Part shown: positions 1 to 13,560 of the stretch, one piece after another
Layout of the letters: every line of letters starts with the position of its first letter
Position numbering within the stretch: the first letter of the stretch is position 1
Assembly (NCBI RefSeq): GCF_000003815.2
Contig: NC_049985.1
Location: forward strand, 15,113,507 to 15,177,506
From: Branchiostoma floridae
Taxonomy: Eukaryota; Chordata; Leptocardii; Amphioxiformes; Branchiostomatidae
Length of the DNA: 64,000 bases
Reading direction: 5' to 3'
The notes under the pieces: model-generated
The model's database searches: none
Told to the model about the DNA's origin: nothing
Seen by the model: only the letters and a program-made list of their open reading frames with translations
Program-made: the position numbers and the translations under genes

Positions 1-2640
1 GCTGGTGCAGTAAATGTCATAAAGTAATATCTATATTTCCTGAATCCCCTTTCTTTATGTGCGCTGTAACGTAGCTTCTTTGGCTCACCAGTGGATAGCT
101 AGCGATCGTGTTTATGACAAGGAATCTAGCAGTTTCTCATTTTCCACTGGAAAACCTACAGCATTTATTATTACGGGACGTAATCTTTTATTGTACTTCT
201 CAGTCTGTCGAATAAACCCTGTCGGTCGTATCACGATCAGTGGAATTCGAAGAATACCATTTTCAATATCACAGCAATATCTAATAAGTCTAGGATGACA
301 CATAAACTAACCTCGTAAGCGATTTTATAGTTTACAATGAGAGGGAAGTGTCATAGGCCCTGCCCTGTGTGATTGCCAAAAGCTTTGATACTAAAATTAT
401 ATGGAACAGTCTACCACCAGACATACGCACAGCTCCAACTCTGGCTTCCTTTAAGCGGCTCTTAAAGTAACAGAAACGACCACAACGAATGGACTCGAAT
501 CATGTAGCTCTCAATCTTATGTATTTTGTACCTTATTATAATGTGTACCAAATATGTGTATAGACTTATAAGGACGTGAAAATTAACGTGAATTGCACAG
601 TTATACATTTTATCTGACCCTTATCTCTTCCCTTATAACCTAAACTTTCAAACTAAAAACAAACAAACTGTAGCTTTGAATTGAAAGGTTCTTGATTCTA
701 TGTACAGTCAGTGTTTTCGGGATGTTGTTTGGGTTGATGTCGGTATCTGCATCTGTAGTTACTTGAGTGTATGTACTGTCAGGATAGTGACAGGGAGTGA
801 GTGTGACGATGACCGCAATTGCAAAGGTCAGACTTACCGTAAAGGAGCAGCTCAGAGGTGGTAGAAATAGTCACTAATCAAGATTAACCTGTTTAACTTA
901 AAATCAAAATTCAATGGATAGGATGTTTGCAAGTAGGCGAGAAAATATAGGATGCACATAAAAGACAAAGCAGTGATGACGATATATGTTTGAAATGTAT
1001 AATTGCCTAGCTCGTTCGCCTGGATTTCCAAAACGATAATTTGTGTCTGTAATTGCTTGCAGTGCCTTAATGAGGCTTATGATTAAACTGATGATCCTAA
1101 TACTCGGTGTGACGATATTGCAGCATTCGCACAGAAATTTACTGTCTAGTTTTGCTAGTCATATGTAACGGCTACTTGTCACTTACAATAACATGATGTA
1201 TTAAATTCTCTATATCAATATTCCCTTGAAGGGCTCAAGTACATGTACAAAGTCACTACATTGCAAAATGTGACCTGATGGCGCTCTGGTTGACAGCTTT
1301 CACTACTCGGTAACAAAGCAAGACATATCGAGGGAAATAAGAACCTGTCATGTTTGCCTGTCGCTATACAGAGGTGTTTCATGACTTAGATTTAAGGATA
1401 TAGAATTCGTTTAGTATTGATTTTGGACGTCAACAGATGCCAAGCTGCCTTTATGGATAAAAATGTGTACGTAAATACGTGCGCTTGCAGTTGCCAACTG
1501 CACAATGAAAGAAGCATATATCAAGTTCTTTACTCGTAAAGTTGGCATACATCTTTGCTAGCATTGCTCGCATCGGCGAGCTATCATCGTGTAGCACCTC
1601 AAGGGGAATTATCTTGGCATCGTTAGTGTTTTTACATGACTGATTGCGGTCTACATTTTCAAGGAGTCTACATTTTCAAGTTTTCTTCTTGTGGGTAGCC
1701 GTACACTAATCATGATATTTTTTTCGTAATCTCGCGTTAGCAGCCGACTTGTCGACGCCGCAGCAATGCAGTTCAAAGGACCAGGGGAGCTGTATCTATA
1801 TTTACGAGTGTTCCAGGGCCCTACAGAGCATGATCTATGCCTCACCTCCCAGCGTACTAGATTTACCAGGCGGCTGTTTTCTACTCGCCTGGCTGTCATT
1901 TACCTTCTCGGTGATCTCCCTCACGCCCCCGTCTGTATATTCAACTTGCCTGGAGTGAGATTCAACTCCCACTCGGCTGCCAAGACAAATTCCCCGGAGA
2001 GTCTATACAAATCAGAATTTCTCCCAGCCGGAGAGATTGATAGCAACAGAACGAATATGCACAGGGCAGGGGGCGGAATACTGGCTGGTCAACGTCAGAT
2101 GACATGCTAAAAGTAGCTTAGTATTACCATAAACGTCAAAGATGCTGATGGCAAAATAATTTTAGGCCATTACTAGAAGCAGATTAAGTGTACATACACA
2201 ACTATCTGAGTTCGTACTGACGTAAATGTTCTGAAAGTGAATGTTAAGTCGTAGACATGACAGTATTATGGCACAGCGTACGATAACCATTAGCTACCCA
2301 TAGCTATCTGAGCCCCATCAATTTTCTTCAAGTGAATATTTAATCATAATCTTAAAAATATTGTGGAGCATCCCCAACATTGCACACTGTTAAATGCTAC
2401 TAAAATATAGCAGAGAACGTTCATCTAAAAGTATTCAAAGGTATTCAAACGTATAAAGGAGCTTTTCAGGCCCACCAGTTCAACTTGCTGACAACCGGTT
2501 TTCTGTGTACCATCACAGTACGGAGAAGACTTACAGCCAGCTGTATGCATTTTTACATGGGAACGATAAAAAGCAATTTGTTGCACAATGTCAGTTGTAT
2601 AGCCCACTAGATACAAGTTTACTGTTGCCGTGTTGCCTCC
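1..2640. other. Intergenic, no host gene recognised
   Basis: Apart from the retrotransposon remnant at 375-470, I see no coding exon with splice signals and no known domain here. Open frames of up to 114 codons (around 1766-2110) lack recognisable protein features and overlap open frames on the other strand. Confidence 0.5.
375..470 (+). mobile_element. 3' end of a non-LTR retrotransposon reverse transcriptase (remnant)
   Basis: A 31-codon open stretch ending in TAA reads as the C-terminal tail of CR1/L2-type reverse transcriptase ORFs. It contains WNSLPPDIRTAPTLASFKRL, which matches the pattern WNSLSSQLRSARTLSQFKRL at the end of the larger element at 60410-61435. No intact reverse transcriptase precedes it, so it is a dead, strongly 5'-truncated copy. 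Its 3' UTR probably continues into about 471-660. Confidence 0.6.
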
Positions 2641-2716
2641 GACCTGCTCTATAATTGATGAAACTGCTGACCATCAACCTTTTCGTACCGTACCGGCAAC
2701 TTTACTACCTCGAAAT

Positions 2717-3036
2717 GAATGGACAACAAAGCACGTACAAAGAAGCAGAACTGGACAGTACACAAATCAACGTATTTGCCGTTTCCAGAAAACTATTATC
2801 AGATTTACATAAAACTCTCACCTTGGATGTTGTTCTGCGTGACTGCAAGACTTGTATCTGCTGCAGAAGCTGATGAGTGGACAACAAAGCACACACAAGA
2901 CGCAGAACTAGACAGTACAGAAATCAACGTAATTGCCGTTTACAGAAAATCATTTTTAGGTTTACAGAAGACTCTCACATTGGATGTTGTTCTGCGGGAC
3001 TGCAAGACGCGTGCCTGCTGCAGAAGCTGATGAGGA
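2717..3036 (+). repeat. Two-copy tandem duplication (~160 bp unit)
   Basis: Positions 2717-2876 and 2877-3036 are diverged head-to-tail copies. Both start with a GGACAACAAAGCAC motif and end with a CTGCAGAAGCTGATGAG motif. In one frame each unit reads ELDST-INV-AV and ends in LTLDVVLRDCKT, two variable residues, CCRS and a stop. Many of the differences between units are synonymous or conservative, so the units may derive from duplicated coding sequence, but I do not recognise the protein. Confidence 0.6.
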
Positions 3037-3690
3037 GAATCCGCTCTTCAACAGCGAGCTCTCCGTATCATGGGCACCAGGTGGCGCTCACGATGACATC
3101 ACTGCAAGCCAGTGGGGGAACGCCAACAAGTTATTCTGAGCAACGCGCACATGCGTACAAACAGACTTGACCATGATTAGCTTCCTCCAGGGTGAATGGC
3201 TTGCTGGGTTCGATAAGAGCCAGGTAAAGCTCTACCCGATCACTCGCATGGACACGGTAGTTTTTCATTGGCTTAGGAAGATATCATTGCTGGCCAAGCC
3301 TTTTACTCTAAGATAACGTCAGATTTATCGCAAAGCCTGGTGTATTTCAAAGAACACCCCCACCTTCTAGCAGAATTTTCTGTCTTCCTGAAGAGGAGAA
3401 TACATCTATTGATCTATTATGCAAAGCATGCAGTTTGTTGTACAGACGTACGATTAATCCATAATGTGTCAGTGAACTATTGGATGTCTTCGAACTCTGT
3501 CATTGATAGATGAGAGAGCACGCTGTTGCGTAGACGCTACTGGCTAACGTTTGTTAATGTTCCGGCCAGGTGGTCACGAAAAACATATGTCATAATCTTA
3601 AGGTACATGTTCTTTATCTCTGCGTTGTTTCGCCCTCCTTTCAAGTGGCCCGATTTAAGTAATATTCAAATAGATGCAGAAAGGCAAAAA
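3037..3690. other. Intergenic, nothing recognised
   Basis: Unique-looking AT-rich sequence. I see no open frame with protein-like features and no repeat shared with the rest of the window. Confidence 0.5.
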
Positions 3691-3699
3691 CGTAACGTT

Positions 3700-3893
3700 T
3701 CTTTTCAAAACTAGGGCCCGACCAGGCAGCTTTCTGGAACGAAAGGTACGATATAAAAGACAACAAACTACACAAGACGTAAAGAGAATAGTCGTGGACA
3801 TTATTTGTGTATATTGTACGTATATTTTTCTATTTTTCGTTTCCACAAACAGCCCGGTCGGGCCCCTGTTTGGAAATGTGACGTTATCCTAAA
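3700..3893 (+). repeat. Interspersed repeat, ~195 bp, with GC-rich ends
   Basis: The segment starts near an AGGGCCCGACC motif and ends with CAGCCCGGTCGGGCCCCTG followed by GGAAATGTGACGTTA. A second copy lies at about 42722-42985 and shares the ACACAAGACGTAAA, GAATAGTCGT and TTTCCACAAACAGCCCG blocks. A fragment of the GC-rich end recurs inverted at about 17408-17460. The family is present at least three times in the window and its class is unknown. Confidence 0.65.
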
Positions 3894-6366
3894 CAGTGAG
3901 CCTTTGCTCTGCGGAACCCTGAGTTTGAGAAAGCATTACGAATTTGCCTTTCTTCATCTGTTTGGAGAATAGGACATTATCTACCATCCTACTGCACCAT
4001 TTGAAATGGAAACGACATTTAAAAATGTACCAAATGAAAGGAAACACCAAAAATATAAACCAACAAAATACATAAAAAACTGCCAAAGCCACTGGTCTAG
4101 TATTAGTATTACTTCATAGGTTCTGCTCTTCTAGTGCTATGCATGTGGTTGATTTCCCCAGCCTTCATTTCTTTGAATTGCAACCTTCATTTCTTTGATA
4201 CAAAGAAGCCAAGATACCCCTGTCAATAGAAGATGAAACACGTACTACAGGAGACCCCGCAATTGTGACCTACGGTAAGCCAACTGCTACGCACAGTCTG
4301 TAAGTGATGTCTTACCCTTGGGGCCATATCTGTTTTTGCTTGATCATTTCTCTATGCTCTCCACCGTTGACCCATCTCGTGGCTACAATATATCAATCTG
4401 TTCAGGTCTCTGCTTTCTGTTTAAGTTTGATAGACTTTTCGTGGCGACAAGTTTGGCTTGTTTAGTGAATTACTTTGGCACAATTGCGTAGGGTCAACAT
4501 TTGTATGTATTGCAAGCATCTTTTCTCGTGATAGGGCTTTCGGCCTTATTATCTAAAACTGTCGTCATGAATACTATAGCAGTTTGGGAACGTTGCGAAT
4601 GTCATATTGAATTATCAATTCATATCTACGTTGATTTAATGATATATAGTATGTATACTAAAGACGTGAATGATTTGAATGTCGTGCTTAACAACAGGTC
4701 TAGTTTCGTGTACTAACCAGCAAGCAAAGTATATTTTCTAGACCTGTAGACCATTTGGTTCGAATCTAGATGGAGTAAGTCAGGTTATACCTTTTAAAAG
4801 AGTATCACTACTTTTACTTCCGCGTTGGCAAAACAGATGTGTGCTTTTGTTGAGAGTGTCTTGACAACAATAGCTGGTATGGCTGTATAGAAGATTTAGA
4901 AGCGAAAGTCCCTCTATGTCACAAGGGGTCGCATATGGTGGTGTACCCAGCATTGAAAAGTGTGAACATTTGACGATGAAATCCATCACGTTTCCAAAGA
5001 GCGTTTCCGTCTCATAAACAGTTTCTTGCCATTTCAAAGGGTGGCAGTGCCATATCGCTGATAGGTCGCCAGATATACAGACATAGATTTTTTGAAGCTG
5101 AAAAGAAGCAAAACAGATATAATAAGCAAGATTTTTGATTTACAAATATACGCCAGTATTGTAAAATTGTAATACAAAGTAGAGGAATTTATCGAATGCT
5201 AAAACTCTGCAGCCTGATATTGCATTCGCTTATGATATGGTCCGCCATATTGACCAATGATGTCATCAAATAGCATAAATAATGAATGATGAATCATGGA
5301 TGTTACATAATATTATATCAGGTGTTAGTTTTATAGGAAAATTAGTGTAGTTCAGCAAAAAAACATTGAAGCCCATTGTTTCAACCGAAATTATCAAATT
5401 TTGTAAAATACACCTCTCAGAAATCTATTGCCATGGCAGCACGGAAAAATAACAAACTAACATTATGATTATAAAATTATTGCCAACAAGATTTAGAAAT
5501 AGCTGCGAAGTTTGGTAGTCATTACACGTTGCTCGGCAGTCACACGACGTTAAAGTTGGCTAAGGCACCTTTAGCCCCCCCGCTATGTGGCCATTTCGAA
5601 TGACAACGACGGTTTACACTATGAAAATTAGCATCGTCTAAGAGTAACTTACTTGGGTGAACCTAACAAACGACACATTCCGATGTCCTGGGAGGTTCAG
5701 TGACCTCGCTTACATCTCGTCATCTGCCCAACCATGTGTACTCTGCTCACATCACACCACTCTAAAACCTATTACTCCGACCTAACCACGTTTTTACTCA
5801 ATCACATGTAAGAACTTGTGATCTTGTAAAAGCTCTGTAAACCACGGACAATCTTTCCGTGCAATCACCTCCAAAGCTTTTTAGCGGATTCACCGTTAAA
5901 AGTAATGCTGGTCAACCGTGAGAAATCCTAGATTACCTGAGTTTACTTTGGACTTCATGGGAGTTTTGATTCTGTGGCAGATAAGGTCAGCGCAAGGCCT
6001 GACAAAGGCCTAGGCTTTTATTTGAAACATAATAGTCATCCAAACCATATCAAGTATATGATGTTAGCACGTATGTATAGCAGGAATAGGGTAGGTTGAA
6101 CCTCATCTCGTTTGAGAACCTAATACATTAATCCATAAGAGTCCTCTTGGTGTGCTTGACGCGTCCTTGTTGCGTTGGTAGCCAATTGAAAAATAATCAG
6201 CGTCCACCCAGCTAGAACATGGCCTGTTTTAGCACCTCTCACCCTACGTACAAAAACGCTTTTGTTGAATTGAATCAAACTTCGAACTTGTAAAATGAAC
6301 CAGGCTGCAACGTTATTTGAGCGGCAATACAGGCTGAATAATGACTTTGAAATGCAGTTTACTCAG
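3894..6366. other. Intergenic, nothing recognised
   Basis: No coding exon, RNA gene or clear repeat was found. At 4160-4205 a CTTCATTTCTTTGA motif is directly repeated. The rest appears unique. Confidence 0.5.
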
Positions 6367-9300
6367 TGCGTAGGTGTGCCTATAGAGAACGCTACCAGTA
6401 CTCCGCGTTAGAAATATAGACTAAGGAATGAGAAAGACTGGGGTAAAGATTTTCTTACAGGAAATGCCCCTTGAGTCTAGCCAGGGGTGTGTAGTGATTT
6501 CACACCGCAGGAAAGTAGAAGTTAAGCTGGCAGGAGCAAAATGGATCTTTACTTGGACAATGAGACAGCGTCATAGGCGATAGCTTGAGCAATGTATCAT
6601 GTAGGTCAATTACATAGTTTACGTAAGCTCAATTTACATCTGTAGCAAAGTATTTGGCAGCAATTTTAAATCCAACATCAAGGCAATCAATGGCCCGACG
6701 TCAAGGTTCGTAACTCTTTTTAGAAAACCTGTCTTACATGTGTCCTTCCCGTAAATACATGAACCAACTTGAAGGTAACCACTGCCTACATTTGTCCGTA
6801 GTTGACACTACATCTAGAGGGCACAAAAGTCGTTGCCCTCTGAAAATGGGTCTTTTATTGTGCTTTATGAGTGTAACTGTGACGCAAGTCTACAGCCTTT
6901 AATATTCATTTTTGGTTCGTCAAAGGTTTGGTAACCAGCCAAGCTACATCAATGTGGGTGTAATGGCTTCGGTCCAAGCCGTTTAATGACTGCTCTATGG
7001 TGAGCATAACTGAGAGCATCAAGGAAGCAAATGCTCTTTACAGGGTTACCCAGCACGTTAACTAGAAGGATAAAGAATTGCAGAAGAAAAGACTACTATA
7101 GAGGCGTTATCTTAAGGTTCGCAAGAGAATGATATGCCAGCGACTGGACTACTCGAGCAAAACCACTACAACATCTCACATAAACAGAGTCGCTGAGACG
7201 AGTACGAAGCACTCAGGATACAACTAATGTGTGTTCTCCATCTCTCGGGGACTCAAAATGAATTAGAGATACACGTTCAAATACCTCTGGGGTTGGACTT
7301 GTAATTACGATCTTCCTGCCAAAGAACTACTTGCGGAACACCACATGTAGATTATACATCACCAAATCCCTGACGGCCGATGGCATGCCGCAGTTACATG
7401 AGTGTCGAATTGCACTTCAAGAGACAGTTCGAACTATATGGTTGTATTACCCTTGCCAAGAACGTTATGGCTTAGGCTTTGGGGACATATGTAGTATAAC
7501 TCGGGAAAGTGTGAATGTATCCTTTTGATTCATGTAGTTGGTAGGTGGGTACGAGGTGGGTTCAAGTTCGACAATGGGCCTTCTACTGGCTTTATATAAC
7601 ACTGAAGCGGAACTTCTACCTTTGCCGTTATTTCCACAGATATATTTGTATCATCTACCGTTAATCATTTTCAGTAGGTTTTTTTTTGGTAGCCGAACAC
7701 TATTTCCAATTTGAGCCTTGCCAGAAATGTTCGTATGACATGTGATTGTCATATAGATGCTAGCGTCCTAAGCCTGTATGACACACGGAAGGACATTGAC
7801 TCCTCCGGCTGGTGAGTGACACAGAGTGCACTTAACTAAAAGAAGCAGCAAGTCCAAATGGTCCCTGAACCTGGTTTACATCTATTTCCGTCTGCCGCCA
7901 TTTTGTCTGTCGCCATTTTGACCGCGGGGTCATTTCACTGCAGCCGTCTAAAATCAAACTGTGGCCTAGGTTAGATCTACCTACGTAGGTGTGCCTACAT
8001 AGAGAGCTCAAAGTTTTCAAAGTTTGAAATATGTCTAGACTTACAACCTTACGAATGAGAGCAAATGCTTAACTAGGGCGTGTAATAATTTCCGTCGGTA
8101 GCAGGAGCGTAGAAACACAATGGATATCTTGTATTTGTCACTTTAGTTGGCAGGAACAAAATAACGTTGACTTGGGCAATGAGACAGCTTCGTTACAGAG
8201 GCTATAGTTGAGCAATGTAGCATGCAGTTCAGTCATGCAGTTTATGTAAGCGCAATCACATTCGCAGACTAGTATTTGACAGCAATTGCAGCGTCCCACA
8301 TCAATACAATCACTCTTCCGACGTCAAGGTTCTTAATTCTCTCTAGAAAACCTGTCTGACATGTGCCCGATAGTTGAGCAATGTATCATGTACGTAGTTC
8401 AGTCATGTAGTTTACGTAAGCGCAATTCACATTCGCAGACTAGTATTTGACAGCAATTGCAATGTCCCACATCAATACAATCACTCTTCCGACGTCAAGT
8501 ACTAGTATCTTAATTCTCCCTGGAAAACATGTCTTACATGTGCCCGAAGGCTTCCTAAACATGTATGAAGCAAGGTAGCCCCTGTCAACCGTTGGCTGTA
8601 GTTGACACTAGAGGACACAAAAGTCATTGCCTCTGAAAATGAGTCTTGAATTGTGCTTTGTGAGTTTGAACAAGAGTGACGCAAGTCTGTGGTCTTTAAC
8701 CTTCATGTCTGGTTCGTTAAAGGCTTGGTTACCAGCCAGGCTATATGGATGTAATGGCTTCAGTCCAAGCCGTGTAATGACTGCTCTATGGTGAGCATAA
8801 CTGAGAGCATCAAGGAGGCAAAGGCTCTTAACAAGATCTAGACTACCCAGCATGTTGAATAGGAGGATAAGGAATTGCAGAGGGAAAGACTATAAACCAG
8901 AGGCGTTATGTTAAGGTACGATGGGGAATAATATGGTACCAACTACTCGAGCAACATCACTACCACATCTTACATCAACTGAGTCGCCGAGACGAGTACG
9001 AAACACTGATGAGTGTGTGTGTGTGCATGTTCTTCTCTCGGGGACTCAATTGATTGGAGATGTACGTTTGAACGTCTCTAGGGCTGGACTTGTAATTTCA
9101 AGATTCCTGCCAAAGGACTACTTGCGGATACTTGCAGATCATGTATCAACAAATCCCTTACGGCCGATGGCAAGTTGCACTTCAAGAGACTTCTGACAGC
9201 TTCAACTATATGGTCGTATTACCCTTGCCAAGAAGGTTATGGCTGGATTAACAATTAGGGGCCGTTTGTTGATAACTTATGAAGATGTGAATGGATCCTT

Positions 9301-9795
9301 ATTTGGTAGGTGGGTACGAGTCGAAACAAAAAACGAAGTTCAAGTCAGAAAATGGGCCTTCTAGTGGCTTTCTATAACACTGAACTTGTACGTTTGCAAT
9401 TATTTCCATAGATATATTTATATCATCTACAATTAAACGTTTTCGGTAGTTTTTGGTAACCGAATACTCGAATACTATTTTTGAATTTAGCCTTATCCTA
9501 GAAAAAGCTGCCGACATTATTCGTATGGCATGTAATTGCCATATACATGTAGGTGTCAACGTCTAAGCTTGTCTGATACACGGAAATGTATTGTTATTAC
9601 CTATTACTCTGGCACTATAGTCGCCGGTGAACGACTCGAAGTGCACATTACTAAAGGAAGCAGTAAGTCCAAAGGGTTCCTGAACTTGGTTTACATCTAC
9701 GTCCGTCTTCCGCCATTTTGTCTACTTCCATTTTGAAAGCGGGCCATTTCAATGCGGCCGCCTAAAACCAAGTCCTGGCCTAGGTTAGATCGTGG
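6367..9795 (+). repeat. Large tandem duplication (units ~1.6 and ~1.8 kb)
   Basis: Copy 1 runs from about 6367 to 7983 and copy 2 from about 7984 to 9795. Both begin at CGTAGGTGTGCCTA and end with a block containing CCGCCATTTTGTCT and GGCCTAGGTTAGATC. Shared landmarks include GGGCACAAAAGTCGTTGCC (6819) against GGACACAAAAGTCATTGCC (8610), and the Ser/Arg-like open frames near 7330 and 9100. Copy 2 also has an internal duplication of about 165 bp (8205-8372 and 8373-8545), which explains its greater length. No protein domain was recognised, so this is a segmental tandem duplication of unknown origin. Confidence 0.75.
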
Positions 9796-9837
9796 CCAGT
9801 GTAAAGCATTGTTTCAGTGGCACCTTTTTCACAGATA

Positions 9838-9840
<3 letters not shown>

Positions 9841-9898
<58 letters not shown>
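9841..9898 (+). repeat. (AC)n microsatellite
   Basis: 29 uninterrupted AC dinucleotides immediately follow the end of the tandem duplication. Confidence 0.95.
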
Positions 9899-9902
<4 letters not shown>

Positions 9903-11090
9903 CAGTCGATATATTTACTAAGGACATTTCTTTTTATACAACTAGAGTTCCATGACCTCAAATATTCGCCTAATGATGAGAACCATTTCGAGTGCCGCAT
10001 GACATGTTTCTCATCAATTATGCAGATCGGGTCTCATTTGCATAAACAATTTCAGTTGATCATTTTTCTATGGGAGTCATACTGTAGCAAAGAAGGTTGT
10101 TAGAGCAGAATCAAACTTGACCTTCTTTTTCTAGACCCCTACCCACCCACATACCAAATATCGATAGGATCAATGCTCAGCTTCTACAGTCATGCTGTAC
10201 ACACACAAAAGCAGAACCCAAAAGGCAATTGCAACCTTATTGATGGGCATAATTGTTACACTTTCATTAATATGCAAATTATGTTTTTTGTGCTCAAGAA
10301 TGTGTTTGCCACATGAATACCAAAGGATCACTGAACGTAAATTCGGCCATATTGGTGGTGGTCTCCGTCTCTATTTTATTCCATCTCCGTTTATTCTGCC
10401 CTTTAGTAAACCCCTTGGCCACCCAACTTTATTTAGTACATGCCTCATTCTTCTAATGGATAGAACATAAAAGTTTGGATGACGAGTGAAATGTTCTGAC
10501 GGGAACTATACGGCTCACAATGTCTTACAGAGAGACTACTGCGATGCGCTAACATGGGTCTGTAAGCTTGAGGAATGAACCCCCTCTACTTTATACATAT
10601 TCTCTTTTAAAAGAGTTAACACTTCGTGTAAGCTGGCTAAATGCATGAGCGATGTTCAGCATCCAGTCCAAACGCCCGTTAAAAGAGCATTGGGACATTG
10701 CTAACGTAAACAAATGTCCACAGATGTCCCAAACCACAGCATAGCAGATGACCAATTCTCGGTAAGACGAGGACTGTCACCCATACAGATTAGAATTTAG
10801 TAGAACGGGCGGAGTTAGAATACTTGACTCAACTTGACTCAACTTGCTAACATTCTTCCCCTCGATTATTCACTCGGTATTCTCTGGGCGTTTTACAAAT
10901 TCAGCATAGTTATTCTCCGCACTACAACATACCGATACTAAGTACTCTGTTATGTCATCTGTTAAGTAGATCAAACGCGTATAAGAGAAAATGTGGAATG
11001 GCATTACTGTATGTACGTACAAATAATCAGCTATTCTCACAAGTATCCTACTCTATGCTATAGTCAAAACTGCTCAAGAAAGACACTCGG
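9899..11090. other. Intergenic, nothing recognised
   Basis: No gene or clear repeat was found. There is a short direct repeat of ACTTGACTCA near 10820-10845. Confidence 0.45.
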
Positions 11091-11109
11091 GGGGGGGGGA
11101 GGGGGGCCG

Positions 11110-11496
11110 ATACATCTGGTCTATCTGGACAGGTGTCAATGGGAAAACCATTACACATTAAAACTGGAAGACATAACCACACTCCTCTGGAACAATAAAT
11201 ATCGTAATCTAGATAACGTTAGAACGGTCATCACAATTATAGATTTCAAGAAAGCATTTGATTCCATTGATAAGAATGTCATATTTCCTATTCTCCGCCA
11301 CAATGGCGTTTCGTCCACCATTGTCAATGCCATTAGTGTACTTTGCAACAACTAAAAAAACGCTGTTATGGTGGGTGGTAACATCTCCGATCCATTTCAA
11401 GTCACCACAGGTGTACTGCAGTGTGATGTTCTTGCCCGCTTCTTGTCCATTGTGCTCATTGACTTCCTAATGAAAAGTTCGACAGAAGACAAATAA
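11110..11496 (+). mobile_element. Degenerate non-LTR reverse transcriptase fragment (RTE-like)
   Basis: After a G-rich run (11091-11106) one frame reads VITIIDFKKAFDSIDKNVIF, the A-box of a reverse transcriptase palm with the first catalytic Asp. It continues as GVSSTIVNAISVL and then, after an in-frame TAA at 11353-11355, as PFQVTTGVLQCDVLARFLSI. Intact relatives have GVLQGD-LAPFLFI at this point, so two conserved residues (G to C and P to R) are also lost. The YADD box is missing, so the copy is truncated and dead. The clade assignment is tentative. Confidence 0.65.
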
Positions 11497-11499
11497 GCG

Positions 11500-12074
11500 A
11501 GAAGAAGTTGAATTTTCTTAGTAGAATATGATTGTGTTGGTAGACATTGTATACATGCTTATTTTATGTATCTGTCAACTATTCTTTTGTTGCGACCTAC
11601 ACTTAACCAAGTGAGTACATTATGTACATGGTCTTCATTTATTCATTCCTTAAAAAGTGGTCAAATTTTCCATCTGACACTAGACTACATCTGCGGCGCT
11701 GTGATACAAATAGTTTTACCTGCCAGACAACATGAGAACTTTCAAACCACTTGACTCGAGAAAAGCCACCCTATTTCTGACTTCTCGCTCCCAGACACAG
11801 AGGCCATTAAACAGCGTCTCACAGACAGATAAACCCATCCATCCCTCCATTATCTACCCGGAACGGAAAGTACAACTGGCAGTAAAGTTTGGCAGTAACT
11901 CAACAACAGTAAGACGTCGAGTTAGTGCAAAGCACGAAAACGGATATCCCAGTGAAAGAGCGACTTCCCGTCGGTTAGAGACGCAGTTCGATCATATCGC
12001 ATCAGAAAAGTCACCAAAGCACTTTTCGTCGGTGCCACAATGACGATCTTATGGACATGCTTTTAGTTTGTCGG
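11500..12074. other. Intergenic, nothing recognised
   Basis: The longest open frame (11732-12043, plus strand) is Ser/Arg/Thr-rich, has no recognisable domain and no splice context. I see nothing else. Confidence 0.45.
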
Positions 12075-12084
12075 AGCATAGCCA

Positions 12085-13560
12085 CAGAAGTTGGCCAGTT
12101 TAGAAATTTGAGAGACTTTCTGAGGAACAAAGAGCATTCACTGTAGATACAGTTCAAGACCTTGACCTTAGCTACAAAGTAACTGACGTATATTGGAGGC
12201 CTATTGAGACTCTATAGTGGAGGATAAAGGTAAGATTTGATATGGACAATGTTGTGCTGTGTTGCAGAAGAAACACCGACCACGTAATCGACATTCCCTC
12301 GATACCTTTCAACACTTCTTGTAACACGATCGCAAAGTTCGTGGTATCGGCTGGCCGAGTGATACCCATCTGTATTCGGCAACTGTCTTCCGGGAAATGA
12401 AATCAACCAAATTGTGACTTCTAGGAAACGGTTTCGATTCCAAGAAAATGGAATATAAAAATGTTTCAATACACTTTACAATTGAAACCGTTCCTGGAAA
12501 TCACAACTTTGTTGATATCAGTTCCTGGAAAGCTGTTGAATAGCCAGCCCAAAGGTGGTCTCTGGTCACACGGAATGCATTGCTCTATATATAACCCTAA
12601 CTGGGACAGGTTCAGTTCAGGCCTAGGGAAAAAGAATGAATGAATGTTTTTGGTTCCCCTACCGACCCTAGCAAAACCTGCCGACCATAGCCTTCTTTCT
12701 GGTCCCCCATGCCACTGGAAAGGTATAGCCTCCACCAGGCCGTCCTACTAGGGTACAAGGATAGTAGAATTCGGGAAATGGGCCAGAGGGTTTTAGTCCA
12801 CGCTTAGGTTAATGTTCCCCTCCGAAGGCTGCGCGACTGGCCAACTCCTCTTGTAGCAAAAGTCCCACAAAAGTTAACCGGTTTAGAAATTTGAGAGACT
12901 TTCTGAGGAACAAAGAGCATTCACTGTAGATACAGTTCAAGACCTTGACCTTAGATACGAAGTAACTGACGTATATTGGAGGCCTATTGGGACTCTATAG
13001 TGGATGATAAAGGTAAGATTTGACATGGACAATGTTGTGTAGTGCTGCAGAACAAAACATTGGCTACGTAATCGACATTCCCTCGATACCTTTGAACGCT
13101 TCTTGTAACACGATCACAAAGTTAATGGTACCGGCCGGCAAAGTGTCACCAGTACTGAACTTGTTTTTCAGGGAAAGAAATTAACCAAATCGTGACTTGA
13201 AGATTTTCCAATTACACCGTTCCTGGAAATCACAATTTTGTTGATTTTATTTCCTGGAAAGCGGCTGAAAAGTCAACCCTAAGGTGATCTTTGGTCACAC
13301 GGAATGCATTGCACTTAATATAGCCTAAGTGGGACAGGTTCAGCTAAGGCCTAGATGAAAAGAATGACGTATTTATGGTTACCCGACCGACCCCCATGCC
13401 ACTAGAAATGGATAACCTCCACCAGGCCGTCCTACTGGGGTACGAGGATAGTAGAATTGGGGAAATTTGCCAGGGGAGTCAGTCCACGCTAAGGTAAATA
13501 TTCCGCCTCCAGAGGCTGCGAGGTCGGCCAACTCCTCTTGTAGCAAAAGTCCCCTCTCAA
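12085..13560 (+). repeat. Tandem duplication (units ~785 and ~690 bp)
   Basis: Copy 1 (about 12085-12870) and copy 2 (about 12871-13560) share long near-identical blocks, for example TTTAGAAATTTGAGAGACTT at 12099 and 12886, GACGTATATTGGAGGCCTAT at 12184 and 12967, and the end block CCAACTCCTCTTGTAGCAAA at 12841 and 13525. Copy 2 has lost about 100 bp. The divergence suggests an old event. No domain was recognised. Confidence 0.75.

Noticed and set aside
1766-2110. Open frame of 114 codons
   Set aside because: No signal, domain or splice context; overlapping frames are open on both strands.
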